Below the pieces are notes generated by a model. It saw only the letters and a program-made list of their open reading frames with translations, was not told where the DNA came from and did no database searches. Both the position numbers and the translations under genes were made by a program. A stretch of DNA of 64,000 nucleotides from the NCBI RefSeq assembly GCF_003850345.1, contig NZ_CP027707.1, forward strand, positions 6,687,001-6,751,000, in the 5' to 3' direction. Source of the stretch: Pseudomonas chlororaphis subsp. piscium (GTDB lineage Bacteria > Pseudomonadota > Gammaproteobacteria > Pseudomonadales > Pseudomonadaceae). This document shows, in pieces, positions 37,740-46,853 of the stretch (within the stretch, counting starts at the first letter, position 1; each line of letters opens with the position of its first letter).

Positions 37740-38741
37740 TCAGTTCCAGCCAGCACGGTCCATCAGGCGAATGGCCTCGGCCTGGCGCTTGCCGGCGACT
37801 TCCACCGGCAGGGTGTCAGCCACGAACTTGCCCCAGGCGGCCACTTCGGCGGACGGCGGCACGCTCGGGTTGGCCGGGAACTCCTGGTTCACGTCGGCGA
37901 AGATCTTCTGCGCTTCCTCGGTGGTCATCCACTCCACCAGGGCCTTGGCGGCTTCCGGGTGCGGTGCGTGCTTGGTCAGGCCGATGCCCGACAGGTTGAC
38001 GTGCACGCCGCGGTCACCCTGGTTCGGCCAGAACAGTTTGACCGGCAGGTCCGGCTTCTGCTTGTGCAGGCGGCCGTAGTAGTAGGTGTTGACGATGCCC
38101 ACGTCGCACTGGCCGGCGTTGATCGCCTCGAGCACCGCGACGTCGTCGGAGAACACGTCGGTGGACAGGTTGTTGACCCAGCCCTTGACGATTTCTTCGG
38201 TTTTCGCCGCGCCGTGGGTTTCGATCAGGGTCGCGGTCAGCGACTGGTTGTAGACCTTCTTCGCCGTGCGCAGGCACAGGCGGCCTTCCCACTGCTTGTC
38301 AGCCAGGGCTTCGTAGGTGGTCAGTTCGGACGGTTTCACCCGCACGGTGGAGTAGGCGATGGTCCGCGCCCGCAGGCTCAGGCCGGTCCAGGCGTGCGAG
38401 GCGGCGCGGTATTGCAGGGGGATGTTGGCGTCGATCACCTTGGAGGTGAACGGCTGCAGGATGCCCATCTGCTCGGCTTGCCACAGGTTGCCGGCATCGA
38501 CGGTGAGCAGCAGGTCGGCGGTGGCGTTCTCGCCTTCGGCCTTGATCCGCTGCATCAGCGGCGCTTCCTTGTCGGTGATGAACTTCACCTGGACCCCGGT
38601 TTTCTGGGCGTAGAGATCGAAGACCGGCTTGATCAGCTCGTCGATGCGCGAGGAGTAGACCACCACTTCGTCGGCTGCCTGGACAGTACCGCCAATGAGG
38701 GTGAGGGCCAGGGCGGTCAGTAGACGCTTCGGTGCCAACAT
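37740..38741 (-). CDS. Ferric iron-binding periplasmic protein
   Basis: This 333-residue solute-binding protein of the FbpA/HitA/FutA family has a signal peptide ending TVQA near residue 22. The mature opening [19 protein letters not shown] is typical. The paired tyrosines in NTYYYGRL (about residues 222-229) are the usual Fe(III) ligands of this family. The ATG at 38741 is preceded by a GAGCGGTCTC leader. A Fur-like sequence at 38770-38788 suggests iron regulation. Confidence 0.92.
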   Translation of the reverse strand: MLAPKRLLTALALTLIGGTVQAADEVVVYSSRIDELIKPVFDLYAQKTGVQVKFITDKEAPLMQRIKAEGENATADLLLTVDAGNLWQAEQMGILQPFTSKVIDANIPLQYRAASHAWTGLSLRARTIAYSTVRVKPSELTTYEALADKQWEGRLCLRTAKKVYNQSLTATLIETHGAAKTEEIVKGWVNNLSTDVFSDDVAVLEAINAGQCDVGIVNTYYYGRLHKQKPDLPVKLFWPNQGDRGVHVNLSGIGLTKHAPHPEAAKALVEWMTTEEAQKIFADVNQEFPANPSVPPSAEVAAWGKFVADTLPVEVAGKRQAEAIRLMDRAGWN

Positions 38742-38769
38742 GGGAGCGGTCTCTCGAAATCAAAGGGAA

Positions 38770-38788
38770 GTAAATGATAAGGACTACT
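38770..38788 (-). promoter_or_regulatory. Candidate Fur box upstream of the iron-binding protein gene
   Basis: GTAAATGATAAGGACTACT matches the GATAATGATAATCATTATC consensus at about 11 of 19 positions by eye. It lies about 30 bases before the ATG, in a position overlapping a probable promoter. Inference only. Confidence 0.4.
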
Positions 38789-38869
38789 ATTTAGCTTCTC
38801 AAACTGAACCGGCGGCCGAGGCGTTACGAGATGTTGCTGACGCATCGGCAGCGCGGGGTTCAAGCCTGA

Positions 38870-38889
38870 GTCGCGAGCAGGCTCGCTCA
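38870..38889. repeat. Partial REP core at the ubiI 3' end
   Basis: GTCGCGAGCAGGCTCGCTCA carries the GCTCGC/GCGAGC core of the dispersed repeat and overlaps the last bases of the adjacent hydroxylase gene. Confidence 0.5.
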
Positions 38890-40110
38890 GGCCTTGGCCA
38901 ACTCCGGCAAATCCCCGGTGAGGCCCAGTGCCTGGCGCACGAACAGCGCCTTGGCCTCGGGCATCTGGTCGATCACTTTCAGCCCGGTGTTACGCAACCA
39001 GCGCAGCGGTAGCGGATCAGCCTGGAACAGCCGTTCGAAGCCTTCCATCGCCGCCATCAGCGCCAGGTTGTGCGGCATGCGCCGCCGCTCGTAACGGCTG
39101 AGCACCTTGGTATCGGCCAGGCGTTCGCCACGGCTGGCCGCCTGCAGCAGCACCTCGGCCAGCACCGCGGCATCGAGGAAGCCCAGGTTGACCCCCTGCC
39201 CGGCCAGCGGATGGATGGTATGGGCCGCGTCGCCGATCAGGGCCAGGCCTTCCGCCACGTAGCGCTTGGCATGACGTTGGCGCAACGGCACGCAGAGCCG
39301 CGGATCGGCGCTCAACACCGCGCCCAGGCGGCCTTCGAAGGCGCGCTCCAGCTCTCGGCAGAAGTCGCTGTCGTCCAGCGCCATCAGGCGTTCGGCCTCG
39401 CTGGGCGTGGTCGACCAGACGATCGAACACCAATCGTGCAGCCCATCGCGCTCCAGCGGCAGGAACGCCAGCGGGCCGTTGTCGGTGAAACGCTGCCAGG
39501 CGGTCCTCTGGTGCGACTCGGCGCAGCGCACGCTGGTCACGATGGCGTGATGCAGGTAATCCCATTCGCGGGTGGCGCAGCCGGTCAGGCGCCGCACCGC
39601 CGAATTGGCGCCGTCGGCGGCGATCACCAGTGGGGCGCGCAGGCTGCGGCCATCGGCCAGGGTCAGCAACCAGTCGTCGCCGGAACGGCGCATCTGCTCC
39701 AGGCGGGCATTGGCCAGCAGGCCGATGTCACAGTTATGCAAGCGCTCCAGCAACGCGTCCTGGACCACCCGGTTTTCAACGATGTGGCCCAGCGCCTCGG
39801 CATGCACGCTGGCGGCCGAGAAGTGAATCTGCCCGGTGCCGCTGCCATCCCAGACCTGCATCTCGGCATAGGGGCTGCTGCGTCGCCGGGTTACCCCTTC
39901 CCACACACCCAGGCGCTCGAGAATCCGCTGGCTGGCCGCCGACAGCGCGCTCACCCGCGGCTCGAACGGTGCTTCGTCGTCGAAGGGCTTGACCTTCAGC
40001 GGGCTGCCATCGAGCAGCAGCACTTCCAGGCCGTTGTCCTGCAACGCCAGCGCCAGGGCGCTCCCGACCATTCCGGCCCCGACAATCAGCAGATCTGCAC
40101 GCATTTCCAT
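38887..40110 (-). CDS. ubiI: UbiH/UbiF/VisC-family FAD hydroxylase (UbiI-type)
   Basis: This flavoprotein monooxygenase of ubiquinone synthesis has 407 residues. It has the Rossmann FAD motif IVGAGMVGSALALAL near the start and the second FAD motif GDAAHTIHPLAGQGVNLGFLD. In P. aeruginosa the equivalent gene beside ubiH acts as the C5-hydroxylase UbiI; the assignment here is by position. The ATG at 40110 directly follows a short ORF that links it to ubiH. Confidence 0.85.
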   Translation of the reverse strand: MEMRADLLIVGAGMVGSALALALQDNGLEVLLLDGSPLKVKPFDDEAPFEPRVSALSAASQRILERLGVWEGVTRRRSSPYAEMQVWDGSGTGQIHFSAASVHAEALGHIVENRVVQDALLERLHNCDIGLLANARLEQMRRSGDDWLLTLADGRSLRAPLVIAADGANSAVRRLTGCATREWDYLHHAIVTSVRCAESHQRTAWQRFTDNGPLAFLPLERDGLHDWCSIVWSTTPSEAERLMALDDSDFCRELERAFEGRLGAVLSADPRLCVPLRQRHAKRYVAEGLALIGDAAHTIHPLAGQGVNLGFLDAAVLAEVLLQAASRGERLADTKVLSRYERRRMPHNLALMAAMEGFERLFQADPLPLRWLRNTGLKVIDQMPEAKALFVRQALGLTGDLPELAKA

Positions 40111-40113
40111 GCT

Positions 40114-40233
40114 TTAAGCCTGTCTCGCTTGCGGCTTGAGCCGCACGTAAAGGGTTTTGTCGAACCGCGCTGCCTGGCTGCCGACACTGTGCTGGATTTC
40201 CATGCCCGGTCGCGGGCTCAGCCACTCACGCAT
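40114..40233 (-). CDS. Possible 39-residue ORF linking ubiH and ubiI
   Basis: Its ATG at 40233 overlaps the ubiH stop (GATGCGTGA), and its TAA ends four bases before the ubiI ATG. The predicted peptide begins MREWLSPRPGMEIQHSVGSQ and ends LKPQARQA, basic and without a membrane segment. It may be a real small protein or only a coupling ORF that carries ribosomes from ubiH to ubiI. No family recognised. Confidence 0.4.
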   Translation of the reverse strand: MREWLSPRPGMEIQHSVGSQAARFDKTLYVRLKPQARQA

Positions 40234-41413
40234 CGGGACGGGTACCCAGGCCCATGGCTTGCCGCGCGAACCAACGTTTGGCCGGTGGCAGCAGGTCCAG
40301 GCCCAGCAGCCCGATATTGCGCCCCAGGGACACCAGCGGCAGCTTGCTGCCGAACAAGCGGGTGACCTGGTCGGAGAAGCCCACGGTCAAGTCCTGGTCC
40401 AGACGCTGCCGCTCGCGGTAGGCCTGCAAGATGCTGAAATCGCCCGGCGGCGTCGGGCTGACCAGCAAGGCATCGGCCAGCGCCTGGGCGTCACGCAACG
40501 ACAGGTTGAAACCCTGCCCGGCAATCGGATGCAGGCTATGGGCGGCGTTGCCCAGCACCACCAGATGAGGACGCACCTGCTCCTCGGCCTCCACCAGCGA
40601 CAGCGGGTAAAGATGCCGCGCGCCGACCTGTTTCAGGGTGCCCAGGCGATAACCGAAGATCCCCTGCAATTCGCTGAGGAAACTGCGTTCATCCAACGCG
40701 GCCAGGCGCTGCGCGTCCATGCCCAGACGGGTCCAGACCAGCGCGCAGCGGTTCTCCGGCAGCGGCAGCAGGGCCATCGGGCCGTCGTCGGTGAAGCGCT
40801 CGAAGGCCATGCCGTTATGGGCTTCGCTCGGGGTGATATTGGCGATCAGCGCGCTCTGGTTGTAGGGGCGTTTTTTCACCCCGATACCCAGCTGCTCGCG
40901 CAGCCCGGAGCGACCGCCGTCGGCCAGCACCGCCAGCTCGCAGTCCAGGCTGGTTTCATCGTTGAGGGTCAGGCGGTAGCCATCTTCCAGCGGCTCCATG
41001 CGCGTGACTTCAGCCGGGCAGCGCCAGCTCACCACGTCCTTGTCCAGCCCCTGCCACAGGCACTGGCCAAGCCAGGCGTTTTCCACCACATAACCCAGGG
41101 CGGGAACGCCCTCCTCCATGGCCGACAACCGCGCGGTGGAAAACCGCCCACGGTCGGAGACATGGATCTGTTTGATCGGCTCGGCGCGGCGGGAGATTTC
41201 CTGCCACACGCCCAAGCGTTGATAGATCTGCCGCGCGCCGAACGACAGCGCCGAAGAACGCGCGTCGTAGCTGGGCTGGTAGGTATCGCCCGGAGCGAAT
41301 GGTTCGATCAGCACGATCTTCCAGCCACGCTCCTTGGCGCCGGCCTGCAAGGCCAGGGCCAGGCTGGCACCGACCAGGCCACCGCCGATGATCGCCAGAT
41401 TGACCCGGTTCAT
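40226..41413 (-). CDS. ubiH: 2-octaprenyl-6-methoxyphenol hydroxylase
   Basis: This FAD-dependent monooxygenase hydroxylates the aromatic ring during ubiquinone synthesis. The protein has 395 residues. The FAD motif LAIIGGGLVGASLALAL is at the N-terminus, and GNAAHSLHPIAGQGFNLSLRD is the conserved FAD/substrate motif. The ATG at 41413 overlaps the pepP stop by four bases, so the two are coupled. This pepP-ubiH-ubiI order is conserved in many gammaproteobacteria. Confidence 0.95.
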   Translation of the reverse strand: MNRVNLAIIGGGLVGASLALALQAGAKERGWKIVLIEPFAPGDTYQPSYDARSSALSFGARQIYQRLGVWQEISRRAEPIKQIHVSDRGRFSTARLSAMEEGVPALGYVVENAWLGQCLWQGLDKDVVSWRCPAEVTRMEPLEDGYRLTLNDETSLDCELAVLADGGRSGLREQLGIGVKKRPYNQSALIANITPSEAHNGMAFERFTDDGPMALLPLPENRCALVWTRLGMDAQRLAALDERSFLSELQGIFGYRLGTLKQVGARHLYPLSLVEAEEQVRPHLVVLGNAAHSLHPIAGQGFNLSLRDAQALADALLVSPTPPGDFSILQAYRERQRLDQDLTVGFSDQVTRLFGSKLPLVSLGRNIGLLGLDLLPPAKRWFARQAMGLGTRPDA

Positions 41414-42744
41414 GCTGCGCGGCTCCGTGCGGTGGCCATCAGGGCCTCGATCTCGGCCACGGTCTTTGGCACACCACCGGTGAGAATTTCACAGCCTTGC
41501 TTGGTTACCACCACGTCATCCTCGATGCGCACGCCAATGCCGCGCCATTTCTTCGCCACGTTCTGATTGTCCGGCGCGATGTAGATGCCCGGCTCGACCG
41601 TCAGGGCCATGCCGACTTCCAGCACCCGCCATTCGCCGCCGACCTTGTACTCGCCGACATCATGCACATCCATGCCCAGCCAGTGGCCGGCGCGGTGCAT
41701 GTAAAACGCCTTGTAGGCTTCGCTGGCGATCAACTCGTCCACCTCGCCTTCGAGCAGCCCCAGCTCGACCAGCCCGGCGGTGATCACCCTGACGGTCGCT
41801 TCATGAGCCTGATTCCAGTGCTTGTTCGGCGCGATCTCGGCAAAGGCGGCTTCCTGGGAGGCCAGCACCAGTTCGTAGATCGCCTTCTGTTCGGCGGAGA
41901 ACTTGCCGTTCACCGGCCAGGTACGGGTGATATCGCTGGCATAACAATCGATCTCGCAACCGGCGTCGATCAGCACCAGGTCGCCGTCCTTGAGCAACGC
42001 GTCATTCTGCTGGTAATGCAGGATGCAGCTGTTGCGCCCGGCGGCGACGATCGAGCCGTAGGCCGGCATCTTCGCCCCGCCCCGGCGGAACTCGTAGTCC
42101 AGCTCGGCTTCCAGGCTGAACTCGTACAGACCGGCGCGGCTGGCCTGCATGGCACGAATATGGGCCTGGGCGGAAATCCGCGCGGCCTCGCGCATCACCT
42201 TCACTTCCGCCGCCGATTTATACAGGCGCATGTCGTGCAGCAGATGATCCAGGGCAACGAATTCGTTCGGAGGCTGGGCCCCCAGGTGCGCCTTGGAGCG
42301 GATCACGTTGATCCATTCCATCAGGTGGCGATCGAACTCGGGGTTGCTGCCCATGGCCGAATACACCCGGTCGCGGCCTTCGATAAGGCCTGGCAGGATG
42401 TCGTCGATATCGGTGATGGGGAAGGCATCGTCGGCGCCGTAATCGCGAATCGCACCCTCCTGGCCAGCCCGCAGACCGTCCCAGAGTTCGCGCTCGGCAT
42501 TACGTTCGCGGCAGAACAGGATGTACTCGCCATGCTCGCGACCGGGCATCAGCACGATCACCGCCTGGGGTTCGGGGAAGCCGCTGAGGTACTGGAAATC
42601 GCTGTCCTGGCGGTAGACATGCTCGACATCGCGGTTGCGGATCGCCACGGCGGCAGCCGGCAGTATCGCGATGCTGTTGGGTTCCATCTGCGCCATGAGC
42701 GCCTTGCGGCGGCGGGTGTATTCCGATTTCGGGATATGGATCAT
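41410..42744 (-). CDS. pepP: Xaa-Pro aminopeptidase P
   Basis: This cytoplasmic metallopeptidase removes an N-terminal residue that precedes proline. The protein has 444 residues in the pita-bread fold. The five metal ligands are all present: D260, D271 (LIDAGCEIDCYASDITRTW), H354 (HRAGHWLG), E384 (LTVEPGIYI) and E408 (GVRIEDDVVV). The ATG at 42744 follows a GGGAAATCCG leader. It lies between the UPF0149 gene and ubiH in one leftward operon. Confidence 0.96.
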   Translation of the reverse strand: MIHIPKSEYTRRRKALMAQMEPNSIAILPAAAVAIRNRDVEHVYRQDSDFQYLSGFPEPQAVIVLMPGREHGEYILFCRERNAERELWDGLRAGQEGAIRDYGADDAFPITDIDDILPGLIEGRDRVYSAMGSNPEFDRHLMEWINVIRSKAHLGAQPPNEFVALDHLLHDMRLYKSAAEVKVMREAARISAQAHIRAMQASRAGLYEFSLEAELDYEFRRGGAKMPAYGSIVAAGRNSCILHYQQNDALLKDGDLVLIDAGCEIDCYASDITRTWPVNGKFSAEQKAIYELVLASQEAAFAEIAPNKHWNQAHEATVRVITAGLVELGLLEGEVDELIASEAYKAFYMHRAGHWLGMDVHDVGEYKVGGEWRVLEVGMALTVEPGIYIAPDNQNVAKKWRGIGVRIEDDVVVTKQGCEILTGGVPKTVAEIEALMATARSRAA

Positions 42745-42771
42745 GGGCAGACGGATTTCCCTATCGAACGA

Positions 42772-43329
42772 TCAGTGCAGAGAAGGCTTGGCGGCCGGTT
42801 CAACCGTCTTGTTGGTCTCGGTGAACAGCAGCAGCGGGGCGACCCGCAGGTATTCCATCACTTCCATGTAGTCGCTTTCGCCATCGTCGGACTCTTCCAG
42901 CGCGTCCTGTACCTGGGCAATCGCCGCAAGGTCCTGCAACACTTCCGTAGCTTCGGCGCTCAGGGCGCTGCTGTCGCGGGAGTTCAGGCCGAAGCCGGTG
43001 AGGAAACCCTGGCACCATTGACCCAGGGCCGCGGCGCGCTCGGCCAGCGGGGCGTCGTCGGTGGGCAGCAGCAGAACGACGGTCATGTCGTCGCTGGTCA
43101 GCTCGCCCTTGACCATTTCCTGCAGGCCGATCAAGGCGTTGCGAACGTTGTCCTGCGGCTCGCCTTCGAGCAGTTCGGCGGCGTCGATCAGCCAGCCGTC
43201 GACTTCGAAGCCGGCGCCGGCGCAGCTGCGACCCAGCAACAGGCCGTGCAATTCGGCGGGCGAGACAGGGTGACCGCTGCTGCTGAGCAGGGTGGCGAAG
43301 GCGTTGTACGGGGAATTCTGAATGGGCAT
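42772..43329 (-). CDS. UPF0149/YecA-like family protein
   Basis: This 185-residue acidic protein of the UPF0149 family (YgfB type) opens [22 protein letters not shown] and contains the block [16 protein letters not shown]. YgfB-like proteins in P. aeruginosa act as regulators, but the molecular role here is not readable. It is the first gene of the leftward pepP-ubiH operon and is divergent from the zapA pair. Confidence 0.88.
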   Translation of the reverse strand: MPIQNSPYNAFATLLSSSGHPVSPAELHGLLLGRSCAGAGFEVDGWLIDAAELLEGEPQDNVRNALIGLQEMVKGELTSDDMTVVLLLPTDDAPLAERAAALGQWCQGFLTGFGLNSRDSSALSAEATEVLQDLAAIAQVQDALEESDDGESDYMEVMEYLRVAPLLLFTETNKTVEPAAKPSLH

Positions 43330-43469
43330 GGGCAGCTAGGCGCCAAGCGGCGCAATGTCTAGAATGGAGGCCTTGTATCCTAGCATCGGCAGACGCGCCA
43401 AGACCATCGAGGCCGTCAACTCGTTTGCCCAGGCAGTTGCCACTCATCAGACAAATCCAGTGGGATCCA

Positions 43470-43679
43470 ATGGAAGACACCGATCTGCAAGCGCTGATGG
43501 CTAGACTCGAACTGCTAATTGGCCGGGTCGAGCAACTAAAGAGTCAAAACGCACTCTTATTAGCTCAGGAAAAGACTTGGCGCGAGGAACGCGCGCACCT
43601 CATTGAAAAAAACGAAATCGCCCGGCGTAAGGTCGAATCGATGATTTCGCGCCTCAAGGCCCTGGAGCAAGACTCATGA
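43470..43679 (+). CDS. Small coiled-coil protein of the TIGR02449 type
   Basis: This 69-residue, mostly helical protein (DTDLQALMARLELLIGRVEQ onward) has heptad-like leucines and charged residues throughout, fitting a coiled coil. Its ATG at 43470 is chosen from the family length. It overlaps zapA by four bases (ATGA). The position before zapA suggests a role in division-ring assembly, but that is inference. Confidence 0.85.
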   Translation: MEDTDLQALMARLELLIGRVEQLKSQNALLLAQEKTWREERAHLIEKNEIARRKVESMISRLKALEQDS

Positions 43680-43999
43680 GTTCAAGCAATAGCGTTACCG
43701 TGCAGATCCTCGACAAAGAGTATTCGATCATCTGCCCCCAGGAAGAGCGTAGCAATCTGGTGAGCGCCGCCCGGTACCTGGATGGCAAGATGCGCGAGAT
43801 CCGCAGCAGCGGCAAAGTCATTGGCGCCGACCGTATCGCCGTGATGGCCGCCCTCAATATCACCCACGACCTGCTGCACAAGCAGGACCGCCCTGACGTG
43901 CAAGCCAGCGGTTCGACCCGCGAACAGGTGCGCGATCTGCTCGAGCGCGTGGATCTGGTGCTCGCCACCGACACCGATACAACCAAGGCTGATTCCTGA
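43676..43999 (+). CDS. zapA: Cell division protein ZapA
   Basis: ZapA binds FtsZ and bundles its filaments at mid-cell. The protein has 107 residues: an N-terminal globular part (VTVQILDKEYSIICPQEERS) and a C-terminal coiled coil. Start codon coupled to the preceding small gene. It is followed directly by the 6S RNA gene, the usual arrangement in gammaproteobacteria. Confidence 0.95.
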   Translation: MSSSNSVTVQILDKEYSIICPQEERSNLVSAARYLDGKMREIRSSGKVIGADRIAVMAALNITHDLLHKQDRPDVQASGSTREQVRDLLERVDLVLATDTDTTKADS

Positions 44000-44011
44000 G
44001 GGTGGTTGCGG

Positions 44012-44017
44012 TATAAT
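44012..44017 (+). promoter_or_regulatory. -10 element of the 6S RNA promoter
   Basis: A consensus TATAAT lies about seven bases before the expected start of the 6S RNA, just after the zapA stop. A -35 element cannot be placed with certainty. Confidence 0.7.
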
Positions 44018-44023
44018 CCCCAC

Positions 44024-44205
44024 CACTCCCTGGGGTGCTTGCCAGTTGACGATGTCCCTGAGCCGATTCGCACTACCCTGGAAGTTGCACGTTGGGCCGG
44101 TGTGCATGTCCGCTAGACGGAAAGCCTTAACGCCTACTGCATCTTCCGCCTTGAACTTTCGGGTTCAAGGGCTAAGTCGACAGCGGTTCATCCGGGGAGC
44201 CTGAA
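44024..44205 (+). ncRNA. ssrS: 6S RNA
   Basis: This RNA of about 180 nt folds into a long hairpin with a central bubble that mimics an open promoter and sequesters RNA polymerase holoenzyme. The ends CCCTGGGGTGCTTGCC (44028 on) and the closing TCCGGGGAGCC pair. CCTTGAACTTTCGGGTTCAA (44149-44170) is a conserved Pseudomonas 6S segment. Its position between zapA and the 5-formyl-THF cyclo-ligase gene is the standard one. The exact ends are estimates. Confidence 0.92.
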
Positions 44206-44214
44206 TTCCATGCC

Positions 44215-44249
44215 AATGCCAGCTATGCAAATAGCTGGCATTGTTTTTT
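44215..44249 (+). terminator. Terminator after 6S RNA
   Basis: AATGCCAGCTAT-GCAA-ATAGCTGGCATT is a perfect hairpin followed by GTTTTTTC. Read-through would enter the cyclo-ligase gene. Confidence 0.9.
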
Positions 44250-44321
44250 CGGCTCCGTTTTTTTCAGTTCCGGGTTATTTGGTACGCTGTCCTGCCGTAC
44301 CCCACTCGGACCCAAGCGACC

Positions 44322-44927
44322 ATGACCGAACCGGCGCCGCTTTCCCGCCCGCAACTTCGACGCATACTGCGCAAAGCTCGCCGCGCCCTCACCGCCAGCG
44401 AACAACGCCAGGCCTCTCGTGGGCTGTATCGGCAACTGGCGCAGCATCCGCTGTTCCGCCGCGCCAAGCACATCTCCCTTTACCTGCCCATGGACGGTGA
44501 AATCGATCCGCGCCCGCTGCTGCGCGCCGCGCAACGCCGGGGCAAGGCCACCTATCTGCCGGTGCTCAATGCCTGGCCACAGACCAAGATGGTGTTTCAG
44601 CGCGTTCGCCCCGGCGAAAAGCTGCGCCCCAACCGCTTCCGCATCCCCGAGCCACGGATGAGCCTGGCCCGGCAACGCAAGGTCTGGGCACTGGACCTGG
44701 TGCTGTTGCCGCTGGTCGGCTTCGATGAGGCTGGCGGACGCCTGGGAATGGGGGGTGGTTTCTATGATCGCAGCCTGGCCTATCTGGCACGGCGCAAAAG
44801 CTGGCGCAAGCCGACGCTGCTGGGGCTGGCCCACGAATGTCAGAAAGTCGCGAAACTGGATCAGGCGAGCTGGGATGTACCGCTGCAAGCAACGGTGACT
44901 GACAAGAAATGGTATGTCGCTAAATAG
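44322..44927 (+). CDS. fau: 5-formyltetrahydrofolate cyclo-ligase
   Basis: The enzyme converts 5-formyl-THF to 5,10-methenyl-THF with ATP, recycling a folate store. The protein has 201 residues; the substrate block is LLPLVGFDEAGGRLGMGGGFYDRSL (glycine-rich, about residues 128-152). The ATG at 44322 is chosen by family length; the frame is open to 44241 through the 6S terminator. It is linked to 6S RNA in most gammaproteobacteria. Confidence 0.94.
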   Translation: MTEPAPLSRPQLRRILRKARRALTASEQRQASRGLYRQLAQHPLFRRAKHISLYLPMDGEIDPRPLLRAAQRRGKATYLPVLNAWPQTKMVFQRVRPGEKLRPNRFRIPEPRMSLARQRKVWALDLVLLPLVGFDEAGGRLGMGGGFYDRSLAYLARRKSWRKPTLLGLAHECQKVAKLDQASWDVPLQATVTDKKWYVAK

Positions 44928-44961
44928 GCGCCACCAAGAGAGAGCGGCGCCTTGGAAGGAG

Positions 44962-45108
44962 TCAACGCTTGTAAGGCTGCTGCTGTTGCGCGAGCTCGAC
45001 CGGAGCGTCGGTCTTGTTGGCCCACAGGCTCTGCGCATAACCGGTTGTCACTACGCCCAAACCGAACAAAATAACCAAAATCCATAGTAAATCCGGTTTG
45101 CGTTGCAT
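44962..45108 (-). CDS. Small single-helix membrane protein
   Basis: This 48-residue protein begins MQRKPDLLWILVILFGLGVV with a single transmembrane helix, and has a Gln-rich tail ending QQQQPYKR. The ATG at 45108 follows GAGGGGGGCAATCG. The short basic N-terminus would face the cytoplasm. A small gene at this site is also present in P. aeruginosa (from memory). Function unknown. Confidence 0.75.
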   Translation of the reverse strand: MQRKPDLLWILVILFGLGVVTTGYAQSLWANKTDAPVELAQQQQPYKR

Positions 45109-45303
45109 CGATTGCCCCCCTCAGGCAAATCCCACACGATGACAGCGACGGTTTCCATAACAGGCCGTGCAGCAGCGTCAAGCTTAAAATCCCGGCATTC
45201 TGCGATAACGTGAACCGACACGCAAACGCTGGCGTCAACCGACTGTCGGTTTGTCATAAAATTGCCCAACAACTTGCCCACGCCCCTCTGGAGAGCAAAG
45301 AAA

Positions 45304-45753
45304 ATGGCCTATTGGCTGATGAAATCCGAACCGGAAGAACTCTCGATCGAGGGCCTGGCGCTCAAGAACCAGGCGCGTTGGGATGGCGTACGCAACTACC
45401 AGGCGCGAAACTTCCTGCGCAACATGGCGGTGGGTGACCAATTCTTCTTTTATCACTCCAGCTGCCCCGAGCCGGGCATTGCCGGGATCGGCCGGATCAT
45501 CGAGGCCGCCTACCCCGACCCGACCGCCCTGGAACCGGAAAACCCGCATTTCGATCCCAAGGCCAGCGCCGAGAAAAACGCCTGGAGCGCCGTCGATGTA
45601 GCCCATGTCGAAACCTTCCCCAAGGTGCTGCGCCTGGACTATCTGAAGCAGCAAACCGCCCTCGCCGAACTGCCCCTGGTGCAGAAAGGCAGCCGGCTGT
45701 CCGTGATGCCGGTGACCGCCGAACAGTGGGCGGCGGTGCTCGCGCTGCGCTGA
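45304..45753 (+). CDS. EVE-domain protein
   Basis: This 149-residue protein of the EVE (PUA-like) superfamily opens AYWLMKSEPEELSIEGL and continues WDGVRNYQARNFLRNM and FYHSSC, all family marks. EVE domains are thought to bind modified bases in DNA or RNA. The start is the ATG at 45304, preceded by GGAGAGCAAAGAA. It is a single gene with its own promoter, divergent from the 48-residue membrane protein. Confidence 0.93.
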   Translation: MAYWLMKSEPEELSIEGLALKNQARWDGVRNYQARNFLRNMAVGDQFFFYHSSCPEPGIAGIGRIIEAAYPDPTALEPENPHFDPKASAEKNAWSAVDVAHVETFPKVLRLDYLKQQTALAELPLVQKGSRLSVMPVTAEQWAAVLALR

Positions 45754-45887
45754 ACAGGCCGCCAGCGACACTCAGGCAGGCATCCCGCGCACAACGTACT
45801 AGGCTTGCCCGTTCATTTGACGGACATCAAGTCGCCCCATGGCTTGAGCCGCCAAACTAGGACGTTAAAGCCGCAGGGATGCCCCCA

Positions 45888-46853
45888 ATGCCGACGAATC
45901 ACCGTTCCTCCCGTCTTTTTGCCTTCGCCTTGCTGGCATTGCTGCTGATCGCGGGCGGCTTTGGTTACTGGAAGTCCACCCTGGACCGCCTGCCCGAAGG
46001 CCTGAACATGGGCAACGGCCGGCTTGAAGCCACCGAAGTACAGATCGCCAGCAAGACGCCCGGACGCCTGGCCGAAGTGCTCGTCGACGAAGGCGACAAA
46101 GTGTCCAAGGACCAACTATTGGCGCGCATGGACACCCGCACCCTGGAAGCCCAGCGCGCCCAGGCCGAGGCCGACGTGGTGCGCACCCGGGAAAACCTCG
46201 CGGCGGCCGAAGCCAATGTGCAGCTGCGCCAGAGCGAACTGCTGCTGGCCACCCAGGAACTCAAGCGCTCCCGGGAACTGTTCAACCGTGGTTATGCCAG
46301 CCAGCAGATCATCGACCAGCAGCAGGCGCGCCTGAACACCGGCAACGCCGCCGTCCAGGCAGCCCAGGCCCAGGTCGCCGCGGTGCGCGCCGCCATCGGC
46401 TCGGCCAAGGCGCTGGTCGCCCAGCTGACCAGCGAGATCGACGACAGCAGCCTGCGCGCGCCCATCGACGGCATCATTCAGCTGCGCCTGGCCGAACCGG
46501 GCGAGGTGCTGGGCGCCGGCGGCCGGGTGTTGCTGCTGATCGACCCGAGCGACCAGTACATGAACCTCTACCTGTCCGCCTCGGTAACCGGTCGACTGGC
46601 CGTCGGCAGCGAAGCGCGGATCCTGCTCGACGCCCTGCCCGACCAGCCGCTGCCAGCGAAAATCAGCTTTGTCGCGGCCAAGTCCCAGTTCACCCCCAAG
46701 GAAGTGGAAACCCGCGATGAACGCCAAAAACTGGTGTTCCGCGTCAAGCTGCGGCTGACCCAACCCAGCGCCGTACCGCAGGCCAAGCCGGGCATGCCCG
46801 GCGCCGGCTACGTGCGCACGGCGACCCTGGATTGGCCGGCCAACCTGCAATGA
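45888..46853 (+). CDS. HlyD-family periplasmic adaptor of an ABC exporter
   Basis: This membrane-fusion protein has 321 residues. An N-terminal helix (LFAFALLALLLIAGGFGYW) anchors it to the inner membrane. A biotinyl-lipoyl-like half precedes and follows a helical hairpin (about residues 75-170). The ATG at 45888 is favoured over the ATG at 45879 because AGGG lies just upstream at a proper distance. It overlaps the next gene by four bases. With the following two genes it forms an export system of the YbhGFSR type (HlyD / fused ATPase-permease / permease). Confidence 0.92.
   Translation: MPTNHRSSRLFAFALLALLLIAGGFGYWKSTLDRLPEGLNMGNGRLEATEVQIASKTPGRLAEVLVDEGDKVSKDQLLARMDTRTLEAQRAQAEADVVRTRENLAAAEANVQLRQSELLLATQELKRSRELFNRGYASQQIIDQQQARLNTGNAAVQAAQAQVAAVRAAIGSAKALVAQLTSEIDDSSLRAPIDGIIQLRLAEPGEVLGAGGRVLLLIDPSDQYMNLYLSASVTGRLAVGSEARILLDALPDQPLPAKISFVAAKSQFTPKEVETRDERQKLVFRVKLRLTQPSAVPQAKPGMPGAGYVRTATLDWPANLQ

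Noticed and set aside
41497..43362. A 621-codon open frame opposite pepP and the UPF0149 gene
   Set aside because: Antisense shadow; the opposite strand has clear family motifs and ribosome sites.
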